Shown here: piece by piece, positions 1 through 12,307 of the stretch | Position numbering within the stretch: position 1 is the first letter of the stretch | Layout of the letters: each line of letters opens with the position of its first letter | From: Ptychodera flava | Taxonomy: Eukaryota; Hemichordata; Enteropneusta; Ptychoderidae | Length of the DNA: 64,000 nucleotides | NCBI RefSeq assembly: GCF_041260155.1 | Contig: NC_091944.1 | Coordinates: 27,513,832 to 27,577,831, forward strand | Reading direction: 5' to 3' | Position numbers and translations under genes: made by a program | The notes under the pieces: model-generated | The model's database searches: none | Seen by the model: only the letters and a program-made list of their open reading frames with translations | Told to the model about the DNA's origin: nothing

Positions 1-57
1 CAAGTGGGTTCACAACACATGTATACCAGTTGTACTTTACCTACGGAGGTTTAACAG
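1..57 (+). CDS. copy A exon 2, 3' part
   Basis: Encodes the end of TM3 (THVYQLYFTYG) and stops at an acag/gtaagc donor in phase 1. The rest of exon 2 and exon 1 lie before the window. Confidence 0.85.
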
Positions 58-3000
58 GTAAGCTTACATATAAGATTGCTAAAGAAGTGTGAAGTTTTTA
101 CCAACAAAGGAGTGCATCTACGGCATGACCCTCAAAATATTGTCCCTTCAGTTGAAATTATTAACGGGAGATATTGTCATGCGATTTTCCGTATGTCTTT
201 CTGTTGATTCGATGTTACATTTGCATATAAATGGAGTCCGAGATAAGGTATCACCTGTGGCGTTCTCTAATGCTATATGTGTTTTCAATAAACATGGCTG
301 CCAGGCATCCTTTCTTTTTAAAATGTGGTTTTGTGTATAAGTACTTGTAGGATATGCCCGCAATGGTTTTGTTCGACGTCTGCAGGCGGAAGCGATTAAA
401 AGATCGAAATACTTGTTACAATACGATCAGTTATGGCTGCAAAGCACCATTTTACTACAACTTACATGTATGTGGGGCATTACTAATGCATGCTGTGTGC
501 CTGATTTGTTTCAAATGTTATACTAAAACAATGAACTATGACTCCACGGTCGTAGTTTTAGAAGATTGCCATGTCCAAGACGATTACTCAGACTGAAAAG
601 TGAAATCAAAGTTGATGTAGACGAATCAACCGGATTTGGATATGTCGACCGAAAGACATTTTTACGTCAGAAGCGTATGAATTTGGATGAAATAAACATG
701 GACGTAATTTTCATAGAAGGCGGTTAGTGTTTTAGACGGTATATGTAAATTTCCTACAGGCTTGCCAAACTTATCAAAACAAAAACAAACAAAAGCTTCA
801 TTTTTTGTTTTACCAATCTGATTTACAGACTTAAACATCCAACTTTTCCATGGAACATCATGCCTGAATCGGAACTCATCACGAAACAAGCTGCTTTGCT
901 TACATTTCCATATACTTCATAAATAAGGCAAGATTACGCCACAATAGTGTATGCAAAGTGAGGTGACCGTTATTATTTGTGCATATAAATGGTAGTGTAC
1001 GTCAGCGTGCAAGATACTCATAAAGATGTACAAATTCAACACTTCCAAACTTGTCTTGCACACTTCTCATTTCCCCAAAACACCAACCATTGTTTCATTC
1101 CCTTGAACCATTACATATTCAAGCTATTAGGGGCATACAAAAGTTAAATGTTACAGACCCAAAGTGGACGTTAATTTGTACTGCTTCAGAGGACGAGTTG
1201 GTTGCGTGTGTGGTGTAAAAGATCATCTGTTCTCAGCAAATAAATTACAACACTCTGATCATTGCAACCTTTTTCATTTTGATTTGGTTCGTCCAAAGCA
1301 CCGCATTCAGTACCAGTCTTGCTTAATTTGTTAAATTTAACGTAGCATAAAAAATGAAATTCTTCAGCTTCCTGTCATTGACATGTAACAAATATAACCA
1401 ATTGTCAACAAATCATCATTTTGCATCCAGGACTTGGGCTTGGCCTCGCATATGTGACCTGTATTGAAATCGTCAGCATATACTTCCAGAAAAGATTTAC
1501 CCCTGCTATTGGACTGGCCATGGCGGGAACTGGTGCTGGTCAGTTTGTACTTTCTATCGTGACTCAGTTGATGGTGGACATGTATGGCTGGAGAGGAATG
1601 TTACTGTTTATGTCTGCCTTCTGTTCACACTTGTGTGTGGCAGGGGCACTCATGAGACCTTTAAAACCAAGTAGGAAACCTGAAAAGCACGAATCAGCTG
1701 TCATGGAGGTTAAGAGCCTAGGAAATAACCGTGGTTCAAATAGCAGGGTTTACAAAACTAATGATAGCGACACATCGTCAAAGGGATGCATTTCTACAGA
1801 ATCAGAAGATATGATAGCAGAGAAGGACAAAACCATTCTTAAGAACTCGAAAGGAACATGTGTAGGACGCCTGAAGTCGCATTTGTCAGCTGTATATGAC
1901 CTTTCGTTGTTTAAAAATCCCGCCTTCATGATATTATGCATAATTGGTATCGGGGAATCGTTTGGATATACTGCAACTTCAGTACATCTGGTAAGAAAGG
2001 ACCATGGATAAATCAAACACGCACATGGCAAACGAAAGGCGTTGCTTTTTACCTCAAATATCTTCTGCCTTAAACGACAGATTGAAAGTGTAAAAACCAA
2101 TTGGCTGTTCGAATACTACACTGTTGACACGTTTCAGAACACTGTGAATGCCTCCAGCAGCGCGCATGAGGCACAGACACCACAAAAACGTTTGCCTTTA
2201 TCAAATCTTCTAGCCGTTTACTGCCCAACAAGAAATACCTCGCGTCAAGCAAAGCATCAAGTGAAATAAACCATACACGGAGCGGATGACATTTACAGAG
2301 AAACAAATCGAAAGATTATCAGAAGTTTTACTAAATTTTGTCTAGGTGGACTAATTATAACTGCTTGTACTGATTGTACCCTGTGCCATAAATATTACTC
2401 TCGGTCGACGTGGAGCTTTTGAATATTTTTTGTGCGAAAGTGAGCGGAAGCAAAATGAGCTACCTACCAGAACCTAGATAGACACCAATGTCATATTTAG
2501 CGATCTAATGTTGTGAGAGACACCTTTAAAAGTAGGGAAACAACATTTATGTTACGCATATGCAATGAATGAATGATTCATCACTGCAATGGTGAAGCGA
2601 CAAAATCACATTGATTAACCGCAGAGTTATAACACTACTTAAAGAATAGTACTTTCCTCCAGGTAAGACGTGCTCGTGACTTCGGCATATCAGACACTCT
2701 TGGTGCGTACATACCAGCCATGGCGGGATTGGTACAGCTAATTGCCCGGCCTTCATTCGGCGCTATAGGCCATATCCGAGGTCTCCACCCGTCTATAATA
2801 CATTCTGCTGTCTTTGGTGTCGGTGGCACTTCCCTTATTGTCAGTATTTACATGAGAAGCCTAACTGGTAAGTTGTTAAAGCCAACAGGCACTCTATGTA
2901 AATTATATTGTGTGTCATTTAAGCTCATTCTGAAAATGAATTGTCTTTTTGTGTGTGTATATATAAAATATGAGATGTCAGTGCTGCAACAAAGCAACTG

Positions 3001-3940
3001 AGAATGAAAGATATTTATAAATTGTATATTTAAAAGAACTTTGAATAGTGCATGTCCATCAACTCGCAGCACAGTTGCCACAATTTCTCGCATTGGTACC
3101 TTGTATTGGATTAAATCTTTAATCTTATTGTAATGCATAATCTATATAAGACATATCTGGTTGTCTCGAGAATGGGTGCCAAAGGAATTTAAGCGGAGAC
3201 ATTATGTCTTTCGTCGAGCGTCGAGTAAACCTCCAAATATCAACTTGGAGAAATATGCTTAGTTGTAAAAATCCTCTTTCACACAGTAGAATGCTACACT
3301 GTCGCGCTGAACATGTCATTCCTTCCTATCGAGTTGTCGACCAAATATTTCCCTCAATTCTCATAAATAGGACCGTGAATTGATTGTATTTGAATTATTG
3401 TGTTGTGTTGCATATTTCTTTCCTGCATATAGCGCAAGTTGTATTGCTTTCCGTCTACGGTATATGTGCGGGAGGATTCATTGTATACCGGTCAGTCGTG
3501 ATAAAATACTTTCTCGGAAAAGAGAGGATAGGCCATGGAACATGTGTTATACTTCAAGTTCAAGGACTAGCTACACTCTTCCTTGGGCCACTTGGAGGTA
3601 AGGGTTATACTACTAGTATATTATGTACCTACTCATCAAGCTATGTTCCCTTTGATATTAAGGGGCAGTTCTGAATAGTTTAAAAGTGCTGAAAGATTAT
3701 AAAAAGCTCCCGGGAATACAACATAGGATTATATCAAGGGTCGTTTACTGCAGTTCATCATACTTTGCGTCTTTTTTCTTTTTAGGGTGGATGCGTGATA
3801 CTTCGAATCATTACAATGGATTTTATTGGTTATCAGGATCGGCCTTGTTGTTCGCATCGGTGTTGGCGATTTTACTTCCGCTAGTTGATCGCCTTTTCAG
3901 AAAGGAAAGCCTGAAGCCAAAGTTGAGGCTGCCGAAATGA
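1..3940 (+). CDS. MCT/SLC16-like transporter, copy A (5' end outside window)
   Basis: Predicted plasma-membrane solute carrier of the major facilitator superfamily, SLC16 (monocarboxylate transporter) family. Visible exons are 1-57 (end of exon 2), 1431-1990, 2663-2867, 3433-3597 and 3786-3940, all with GT-AG borders and compatible phases. The family TM5 signature is present as YF-K-RF-AIGLAMAG. Exon 3 ends with a Ser/Lys-rich cytosolic loop and TM7; exon 6 carries WMRD and TM12. No stop or frameshift is seen in the visible exons, so this is the best candidate for a working gene in the array. The C-terminal tail after RLFRK is read in a different frame from copy B because of a deletion just after TM12, giving a short KLRLPK end. 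The substrate cannot be told from sequence; the closest human members by general look are the orphan MCT9/12/13/14 group (inference). Confidence 0.88.
58..1430 (+). other. copy A intron 2
   Basis: Non-coding. Both ends align with intron 2 of copy B, but A carries about 640 extra bases, roughly between 125 and 760. I see no coding domain in that extra part. It is either an insertion in A or a deletion in B. Confidence 0.7.
1431..1990 (+). CDS. copy A exon 3 (TM4-TM7)
   Basis: Length 560 is 2 + 186 codons, so the phase 1 to phase 0 frame is kept. It encodes TM4 (LAYVTCIEIVSIYF), the family TM5 signature, TM6 ending HLCVAGALMRPL, a polar loop of about 70 residues and TM7. It has three more residues' worth of potential frame than copy B's exon would have without B's deletion being counted, and it is the reference for that deletion. 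Confidence 0.9.
2663..2867 (+). CDS. copy A exon 4 (TM8-TM9)
   Basis: Begins VRRARDFGIS after a cag acceptor in phase 0 and ends in phase 1. It holds the TM8 motif GLVQLIARPSFGA. The Arg of ARP matches the substrate-site Arg of MCT1 (R306), while the position of MCT1 D302 is Gln. Confidence 0.9.
3433..3597 (+). CDS. copy A exon 5 (TM10-TM11)
   Basis: 165 bases, phase 1 to phase 1. Encodes QVVLLSVYGICAGGF (TM10) and the segment up to FLGPLG (TM11). It is open throughout. Confidence 0.88.
3786..3940 (+). CDS. copy A exon 6 (TM12 and stop)
   Basis: Starts GWMRDTSNHYNG after a tttttag acceptor, continues through TM12 (SGSALLFASVLAILLPLVD) and ends at a TGA. Relative to copy B a deletion after RLF shifts the tail frame; only the short cytosolic tail is affected. 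Confidence 0.86.
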
Positions 3941-5231
3941 AACTCGCATCGACAGATGAGCTCTTACTAAATAAGATATCATAGAAAGATGAAGATGATT
4001 GTGTTTTTAGGAATTCTTTGTAACCAGATATCCTGATTTGCAGCTTAACCGGTCAAAGCATATCGAATCCCAATTAACTTGTCATGGCCACTTTGTATTC
4101 GGAATAATCGATGCCGTCATTGTTTGAATGTCTACCATGGAGAATTTGTGAGCATTTTTTGTAAAGGTGAAGATCTTTTGATAATGACAAGATTTCAAAC
4201 ACGACACTGAAGTGTGCGCCTCATTGAATTGTTGTTATTTTGCTATTTCACTGCATTATCGTCAAGGTTTGTTTTGACATCTCAAGACTCTATCATGATG
4301 ATTCCGATTTCAAAAATCATGTAGTAGCCACAGGTTACAACTCTGATCTACAGAAGCCTACAGTTACCTTCGTCATGCTGTTGCAACGTTTATATTTGTC
4401 TCTCCACTAGATTAAGTCTACACCAAAAATAATTACAGATTTCTAACTCAATATGCAGGAAAATCGTTCTCCCTGACAAACCCGTAGCGAAAATCAGAAA
4501 AGTAGGAATATTTGTATGTACTGATAGCAACTATGAAAGTTTTCAGACGTAATATATCGTGAAGGCATTACGAGCCTCGAAAGTGACAGAGTCATGCCTA
4601 GACATTTGCTTAAACTCTAATTGACATTGTAAATCATTCTCTTTCGAGATAAAGATTACAATTTAAGATTACCTTTGCACACTTTGATATAGAACAAATA
4701 CTTAAATTTTACGGACGTTTGAGATTTAAATTTCAATTTTCTCAGTACAATACGACGAAACTTTATTCATTGAACACAGGCTTCAAATTGAGCCAATACC
4801 CGCGGTGTATCAGAAGCTTACTCTAAAAACCTAAGAATCTGAATACACGTTGCTTGTGTTATATATGCTTATAATTCTGAATTGTACATTGCTTGTGGTA
4901 TCCTTGCCAGCTCAACCGTTGTTGCTCGCGTAGAGACATGCCTGGATGAAATTCGTTATTGTATGATATCTAATATATGTTTGCACTTCATGAAGGGAAG
5001 ACAGAGGTTGTCTGGTTTATCCCCCTGAAACTGTTCGGTTGGTACACAGTTTGGTTCTATGAATATACGAGTAGGTGAGGAAATTATTTTGCCATAAACT
5101 GTCATACGTGACTTTGGCGAGGTGCTCGACTCTTTCGGTCTCATTGAAGAGTATATTCGCTGTTTGTAGGGTGGCTTCTCAATCACTTTGGCGAATAAGT
5201 CAAATTCGAAAATTATTGGACTAGTCTAGTG
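3941..5231. other. 3' flank of copy A
   Basis: No gene seen. The stretch around 4080-4400 is homologous to the flanks after copy B (about 15960-16270) and after remnant E (about 45300-45540). This marks A, B and E as one subtype. Confidence 0.65.
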
Positions 5232-6000
5232 CCCAAAAATTTGTTTACGCTTTTTTCACTCAGAAGTTTGGCGATTGTAATGGTCTTCTATTTGGTCTGC
5301 CTGCATGTAAATTGATCGAAATTCAACATATTCAGAACTCTGCTGCTCATTTGGTAACCAGACAGAAAATGGGCACACATATTGATATGACAACCATACT
5401 CAAGGAGTTACATTAGCTCCCAGTCAAAGAAACGAATTAGAAAACGAATTAAAATGATGTCTGATTTTGAAAATTGTCCATCAAGGTGAATTTGTCCCGA
5501 AATAGTTATCAGAACTTGTAACTATTGATCGTCCAATACACAGTACGAGAGGGAGTCTCGGTATAAGATTCAATCCCTTTTCTGTCAAAGATCATGGGAA
5601 ACGACTTTTTCGAACTTATGGTGACAGAGCTGTTGGCGTCTATGCCCCACAACTGTGGAATAGTTTGCCGCCCGAACTTCAGATAATTGAAACATTCGTT
5701 CTTTTTAGAAGACTCTTAAGACCTTTATTTTTGTTACTGCTACTGCTGAATTCGGTATATTTTTACCTGGATTATTTCAGTTTATTATTTTTTAGCTAGT
5801 TTTTTTTTAAATACTTTATTTGCTGATCTTAGGTCGGCTTCTCATTAGCTAGCTTGTTTTTTCGATTGGTTTTTAGTTATTCTTGTTTTTACCAAGTTAA
5901 GCTGAAATAATTTCGAGTTTTTTTATTTGTAACTGTAATGTAATGTACAGACCGCTGGGAAGGTTATGAAACGGCCTTTAAACAACAAATTATTATATCG
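5232..6000 (+). mobile_element. degenerate non-LTR retrotransposon (LINE) 3' fragment
   Basis: The plus strand encodes broken pieces typical of the end of a LINE reverse-transcriptase protein: DCNGLLFGLP, then IQHIQNSAAHLVTRQ and LKELH, and further on YAPQLWNSLPPELQ. Several stops and frameshifts separate them, so the copy is old. The family is probably CR1/L2-like (inference). The 5' part is missing. Confidence 0.7.
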
Positions 6001-8250
6001 TTATTTTCTAATAGACCCATCCTGCAAGACGATTCTAATTTGAGTGAGATAACGTCACGACAACGGAATATCTCTTTCTCAATGGGAATGCTACATCTGC
6101 AAACCCTTGACTGGAAAATAGAAAAAACATTAAATGATTGTTGATAACTTAAGACTAAACCTTACTAGATTAAAGCTACTATGTATCTTGCAGCTCTGTT
6201 TTGTTCTTTTAGCATCACTCCTAAGGTGTGTAAATATGTAAACTATTTGTTTCGTGCTGAGTTTTGTTGAAAATGGCTTTTCATCAGGGTTTTAAAATTG
6301 TCAAAAGAAAATATTGTTGTCGCAAATGGGGCGCTGTTTTCAACCAAAGTACATTGGAGGCCACATTAAGCTTCAAGGTATTTTTAGACGAGTAACTGTG
6401 GCATTTGTAGGTGATACACGCACTAAGTTGAGATTCTGAATGTTACTCAAATCTAAGTATGGTTTCGCAAATGCCATGCGAACATAGACAACTGACTTAG
6501 TGCGTTTTGTTCTGACACACTGTGATTTATACGTGAATGCACCAGCTTCAAGATTTCACAGGTCAGTTTTTTGAAATATTCAATCATACGGTAAACAACG
6601 CTTTGTCTTGCTAGCAGTACTAACCATTGGTAGGTCAACCATGTGTATTTGTCCAGGACTATGCCAACACACCTGAGATATTTGGAGAATGTTTGACAAA
6701 GTGACAAATAACAAGTAAGACTGACTTGAATGAAAAATATGAATAAAATCATAGTTCAACGTTCACAAGACATTCGGAATGTAAATTAAGAGTATTTCCT
6801 GATAGAAGCACGAGTCAGGCTTAAAAGTTTGCAGAACAAGTCAGGTAGGTGCGCAGTCACAAAGAACAAAGGGATTCGGACAACTTAGGTTCAAGGTTCA
6901 CGATCTATTTACATTTTGGAGTCAAATCATGCTACCAATAAAGGCTCTGTTGTTTAAATAATGATATTGTTGAATTCGCAGTGACATGTGAAACATTTGT
7001 TTTTTATTACGGTCATGGAACTTGGATATGCTATATCTATAATGAATGTGTATTTCCACAGCATTCGATTTCTTCACGATCCACCTATATTTTCCTTTGT
7101 GGAATAAAGTGGAGACGTTGCTGTCACTGTCCGTGCGGAGACATAACCAATCACGCAGTTCTCGTCAATCCACTGGTTTTATCAGCGCACCCCCATAAGA
7201 ATATAAACAAACCTGGCTCATTTTGTCATAACACCACCAAGGGTCATTTGCAGAGATCGATGTCAATCTGTCGCCTGCAGCTATTTCGAAGAGTCAACTG
7301 GTCTACTCTGGTAAGCATAGACAAAAAGAAACACAGTTTCTCTTTGTCTGTGTGGTAAGTAAGCAACATCTTACTTAGGCAATCCGCAATCGGATTATTT
7401 AAATCGCACTTCAATCGAGTCGGGATGACTGTTCGGAGTTGTAGCAATATCTGTAGTTGTATCGTTTGCCAAGTGCCAGACAGGTTTCTTGATACTCGTA
7501 ACAAGTCAAATGTTCTGATAAAGCAGATGTAAAGGCAACATTCCAAACGTTAAAACTTGTCATTTAATTATCTCCATGCATTTAATCATTTAACTACCAA
7601 TAGTTCAAACGTCGATCTTCTCTGCCGAAGCGCTATGTCTCCGTATTAATCTTCAATGATGGTTTAGGGGCCCAATTTAGCACTTGCAAAATGACGCATT
7701 GTCTTAGCTGCACACGCTAATATAGTATAATAAATTTCATTTGTTTAAAGTACATAAACATTACGAGTGTATACATTTTGTCATGGAAGTTTTGATAAAA
7801 CGTTATCATGAGCAACACCGCTTCAATAATTAACTCTCATGACCGTTGGCCTTTGGTCACATTTAGCCATCTGTTTTTCAAGCACATGTAATTCGTTGTG
7901 CATGCTGTATACGGTGTTTTCAATCGGGTTCGAACTCACAACATACGGCAGCCAGTCACCTACCTGAGAAGCAACTGACAGAACCAAATCCATAATCTTT
8001 GGTGCACGTTGTTTGCGCTATTTGAATGTCAATACAAAAATCGAGACTAATTATGAATGACAAGAATAACAATGAAACTTCACTGATGATATCGAACAGG
8101 TACGACAGATTAGCCTTGACAGATTCTATCAATGTGATTATCAAATCAAGCGTTACTGACGCCCACTTCTAATGTACGATAGGTCAGAGTTGTTTATTTG
8201 AAAGACAAGAGTTAGATTGATTTTCATGGCACTGGTTAAACAGAGAACAG
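6001..8250. other. intergenic DNA between copies A and B
   Basis: No convincing gene. Parts around 6590-6690 and 7860-7980 are related to 46140-46210 and 47660-47820 downstream of remnant E, so this is old duplicated flank. Open frames here have no recognisable domain. Confidence 0.55.
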
Positions 8251-8257
8251 TAATTAC

Positions 8258-8330
8258 GGTAGTATGCGCCTCCAAACTGAAAGGCTTACAATTTTGCTCC
8301 AACTTTTTCAAAGAAAACGTCAACAAGGAA
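8258..8330. repeat. fragment of TTAA-type MITE family
   Basis: Begins GGTAGTATGCGCC, followed by a TTTTGCTCCAACTTT-like stretch. This matches one end of the elements at 25762-26110 and 43309-43623. Only one end is recognisable. Confidence 0.45.
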
Positions 8331-8390
8331 AACATTAGGAGTAGCATGCGAATTTTTGTACTACTGATGAGAAACAAATTACCTAACATA

Positions 8391-8993
8391 CCAGGGTTGG
8401 ATGAAAAGTTTTGAGCCTAAGTATGAAGTTTTACTGAATGAATTTCTATGCTATTTATTTTTCAAAATAGTCTCCATTGCGGTCCACACACTATTGCCAG
8501 CGGTGCTCCAGGGATTGGATCCCTACTTTGTAGGAGGTTTAATCGTGGTTGTCAAAAAGTCCTGAACGAATATGACGTCATCATCATACTCAGAATGCTT
8601 TCCAGCTAACTGTTTCTTCATGCTGGGGAAGAGATGAAAGTCTGAGGGTCCTAGGTCAGGAGAGCATGAACAAGTTTGAAGCCGCAGTCACACACTGTTG
8701 CCATGGCAATGACTGACTTTAGTGGTTGAACTATGTCCTGATGGAACAAGACACCTTTTTTCTCAACTGTCCTCGTCTTTTTATGATAGCCACCCGTAAG
8801 TCTTGTATCAGCAGTCAAATAAACTGCAAACTGAAAATAAACCAGTCAGTTAGTCATCTGAAGAGTTGAAATTATTGCAAACAAAGCTTCATTGATCGAT
8901 CATCGCCCCTTCATAGTTACGGAAGGCTATAAAACACGACGAGGAAAGCTGAGATAAAAGGTGTCTTGTTCGAAACGTTTCATCCAACCCTTG
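8391..8993 (-). mobile_element. internally deleted mariner-like transposon
   Basis: Short inverted ends: GGGTTGGATGAAA near 8394 and TTTCATCCAACCC ending near 8990. On the minus strand between about 8770 and 8420 there are eroded mariner transposase pieces: HQD, KSVIAMATVCDCGF, a DFHLF-like region and a final HRW/CVD-like region. These fit the second and third acidic blocks of the D,D34D family. Stops and frameshifts are frequent and the 5' half of the transposase is absent, so it is a dead copy. Confidence 0.7.
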
Positions 8994-9094
8994 CACTTCT
9001 TTAGTTGAACTCTAATGTAAAGTAAAATAAATTTTTTGAAATTCTGACTGCCCCAATAACTATATCGAGTGACAACAACAATAACAACCCTTAT

Positions 9095-9104
9095 CATCAT
9101 CACC

Positions 9105-9142
<38 letters not shown>
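9095..9142. repeat. (ATC)n microsatellite
   Basis: A run of ATC/ATG-type triplets just upstream of copy B exon 1. Confidence 0.9.
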
Positions 9143-9209
9143 AACGTTGATGTAATATGGATCTTTCTTAAATCGATAGAATATAGAATATATCTCGAAA
9201 AGAAAAGAA

Positions 9210-9369
9210 ATGACAGCAGAAACGGTAGATCCTCCAGACGGTGGATGGGGATGGGTTGTTGTCTTGGCATCGTTCATTGGATTTTTCATGGTTGGAGGAA
9301 TTTCGAATTCCTTTGCGGTAGTGTATGTCGCGTTTTTGGACGCATTTAGAGAATCAAAGGCTGTGACAG
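9210..9369 (+). CDS. copy B exon 1 (TM1)
   Basis: MTAETVDPPDGGWGW then TM1 (VVVLASFIGFFMVGG) and ISNSFAVVYVAFLDAF. The ATG is the first in frame before the conserved PPDGG block and gives the usual short N-terminus. The position of MCT1 Lys38 is occupied by Asn (SNSF). Confidence 0.9.
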
Positions 9370-9943
9370 GTAGGCTTACATGACAAAAGTCCAAATATTT
9401 TAGAGAAACAACATTTACATCCCATGCTTGATATCTATTTTTTGCATGCATTCGTTTATTACAGTTTCCGATATGTGAAGAAAAGTCAGCTTGTTTAAAA
9501 TGTTCATTTAGAGATACATTTTGCCTTTTGCAATAAAAGAGAAACATTTTCGTGCAAAAAACACCACCAAAACATTGAAATAAGCATCAAACCACCGCCC
9601 TTTGTACACCTAAGATGTTATCTATATTGGGTAGGCAGAGTTGAGACAGCAAAATTATTATGACGTGGAAGGTGTGAACTTGAATTGACTTGAGGTAGTT
9701 AAATCAGAAAAATCAGGGATTTTTTTAGATTCTCCTGCCCTATCATCCAGAGGCGTTTGCGAATGTAGCCTTAGTATTAGGAATATTACCTTTTTAAAGC
9801 AGAAACCAGTGACACATATTTTACTTATTACCTCCATTTTGAAACAGGTCCTGTATGCCTATTGTCAGATATGTGCTTCACTAGTAAAACATCCAATCAG
9901 TGTACATTAATCATTTGTTTGTCCCTTCGTTAACATTTTACAG

Positions 9944-10129
9944 CTTGGGTCCATGGGATATTTAATATAGTCTTCGTACTGTCCACAAGTTACGGCATTG
10001 CTTTGGCTAAACGATTTGGACATAGGAGAACCGTAATGGCAGCAGGAGCTTTAACATCGCTAGGAATTCTTACAAGTGGGTTCACAACACATATATACCA
10101 GTTGTACTTTACCTACGGAGTTTTAACAG
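9944..10129 (+). CDS. copy B exon 2 (TM2-TM3)
   Basis: 186 bases, phase 1 to phase 1. Contains the KRFGHRRTVMAAG loop, the family's conserved R-G-R-like cytosolic loop between TM2 and TM3. Confidence 0.9.
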
Positions 10130-10842
10130 GTAAGCTTACATATTGTATTGCTAAAGGAGTATGAAGTCTTCTCTTACGAGGAGGGTATAGGCATCTTTCG
10201 TACAGGCGTGCCAAACTTGTCAAAACAAAGACAAAAACTAGCTTCGCTTTCGTTTTACAATCTGAGATATTATTTACTAACTTAAGCATCGAACTTGTCC
10301 ACGGAACCTCATGCTTCAGTCGGAACACATTCAGAAAAAAGCTCTTTTGCCTACATTTCCATATGCTTTACAAACGAGGCAGGATTACGCTACAATAATG
10401 TATGTACACTGAGATGGCCGTTGTTATTTGTGCCTACACATGGTAGTGTACCGGTACATCAGTGTTGCAAGATATTCGTTTAGATGTCAAGTTGCCATCA
10501 TTTCCAACAAGTGTTTCATTCCTTGAACCATTACATATTCAAACTATGAGGGTATACAAAATCTAAATATTACAGACCAAAAGTGGACGTTTATTTGTCC
10601 TGCCTCAGAGGACGACTTTGTTGTTTCTGTGATGATCTTCTGTCCTCAGCAAATAAAATTCCAACACTAGGATCATTGCAATATTTTTCTATCTTGAATA
10701 TTTGGTTCTTCCAAATCGAAGCATTCAATATAAGGCTTGCTAAACATGATAAATTTAAGATAGCATGAAAAAAGTCTTCACCTTTCCAACATTAACATAT
10801 CACAAAATAATCAATCGTCAATAAATCATTATTTTCATCCAG

Positions 10843-11400
10843 GACTTGGACTTGGCCTTGCATGTGTAACCTGTATTGAAATCGTCAGCATGTACTTCCG
10901 GAAAAGATTTACCCCTGCTATTGGACTGGCCATGGCGGGAACTGGTGGTGGTCAGTTTGTACTTTCTATTGTGACTCAGTTGATGGTGGACCTGTACGGC
11001 TGGAGAGGAATGTTACTGATTATGTCTGCCATCGGTTCACACTTGTGCGTGGCAGGGGCACTTATGAGACCTTTAAAACCAATCAGAAAACCTGAAAAGG
11101 ACAAATCAGCTGCCATGGACGTTCAGAGCTTAGGAAATAACCGTGGTTCAAAGCAGGGTTTACAAAACTGATGATAGCGACTCAACGTCAATTGGATGCA
11201 TTTCTACAGAATCAGAGGATATGATAGGAGACAAGGGAAAAACTGTTCTTCAGAACTGGAACAGAACATGTGTAGAACGCCTGAAGTCGCATTGTTTAGC
11301 TGTATATGACCTTTCATTGTTTAAAAATCCTGTTTTCATAATACTTTGCATAATTGGTATTGGGGAATCGTTCGGACATACTGCAACTTTAGTACATCTG
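10843..11400 (+). CDS. copy B exon 3 (TM4-TM7), 2-bp deletion
   Basis: Encodes LGLGLACVTCIEIVSMYFRKRF, TM5 and TM6, then loses frame at about 11150 where copy A reads SNSRV and B lacks two bases. The downstream half still encodes the conserved SLFKNPVFIILCIIGIGESF (TM7) in the shifted frame. Confidence 0.85.
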
Positions 11401-11482
11401 GTAAGAAAGGACCTTCAATAATTCAACGCACACATGGCAAATAAAAGTCAAAAGATTTTTAACTCAAACATCTCCTTCTGAA

Positions 11483-11766
11483 GGTAGTATGCGTCTCGAA
11501 AATGAAAGACGTAAATTTTGCTCAAACTTTCCTCAAGGTATCTTTCAGTTATTCTCTTTCAAAATCAAGAATAAAAATCTTGGGTCACAGTGCAAATTGT
11601 GATACTTGACAAACAAATAACACGTGTGACAGATATTTGAAATTCAAAATCATAGAGGGTGAAAATTTTACTTACATGAAGAGCTTTAAATGAGCCCCAA
11701 CAGGTGGTAGATCAGAAAAGAATTGTGAAAATTTGTGGTCCGATCTTCTGTCCCCAAGGTGCATTG
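11483..11766. mobile_element. TTAA-type MITE in copy B intron 3
   Basis: Starts GGTAGTATGCG and contains the family's TTTTGCTCAAACTTTCCTC block; it ends near CCCCAAGGTGCATTGA. The paralogous intron of copy A lacks it and reads GCCTTAAACGACAG at the junction. This shows that the target was TTAA, as in piggyBac-type transposition. No coding capacity. Confidence 0.7.
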
Positions 11767-12307
11767 AACGACAGATTGAAAGTGCAAACATCCAATAGGC
11801 TATTGAAGTGCTGTAATGTTGACAGGGTTCAGAACAATGCATATAAGTTGAGCAGGCTGGAGGCGTGTATGGCGTAAAATTGTTAGATTGTATCTCACTT
11901 TCTACCCATTTACTGCCCAAGTAGGAGCACTTGGAGCCATGCAAAGAATAAAGTGAAACCAATCGGACGGATTACTTTCCCTTACCTTATAACCGTGGGT
12001 GTTAGTTTATGGTGTTCTGTGCTACAATTGTGACCCTTGGACTACTTAGAGCTTTTGAAAATTTCTTATACGAACAATAGGTTTCGTTTTAAACGTGCGT
12101 TTTAATTATCCACGGTACAGAAATTATGTCATATATAATCATATATTCTTGTCAGTTGTGAAACACATATTTAAGAGTACTTAAGAACAATTCACCTTAA
12201 GCACATGGAAGATTTAAATAATTCATTTCTGGAATAGTTTAGCTACTAACTCGTATCGGTTACGCACAGAGGAATAACATAACTTAAACGATGGTACTTT
12301 CTTCCAG

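Noticed and set aside
6981-7358. 125-codon open frame between A and B
   Set aside because: Composition is not protein-like, no domain is recognised, and it is not conserved in the paralogous flank after E.
9600-9940. An extra exon in copy B intron 1
   Set aside because: Exon 1 and exon 2 join in phase exactly as in D, and no conserved coding patch lies between.
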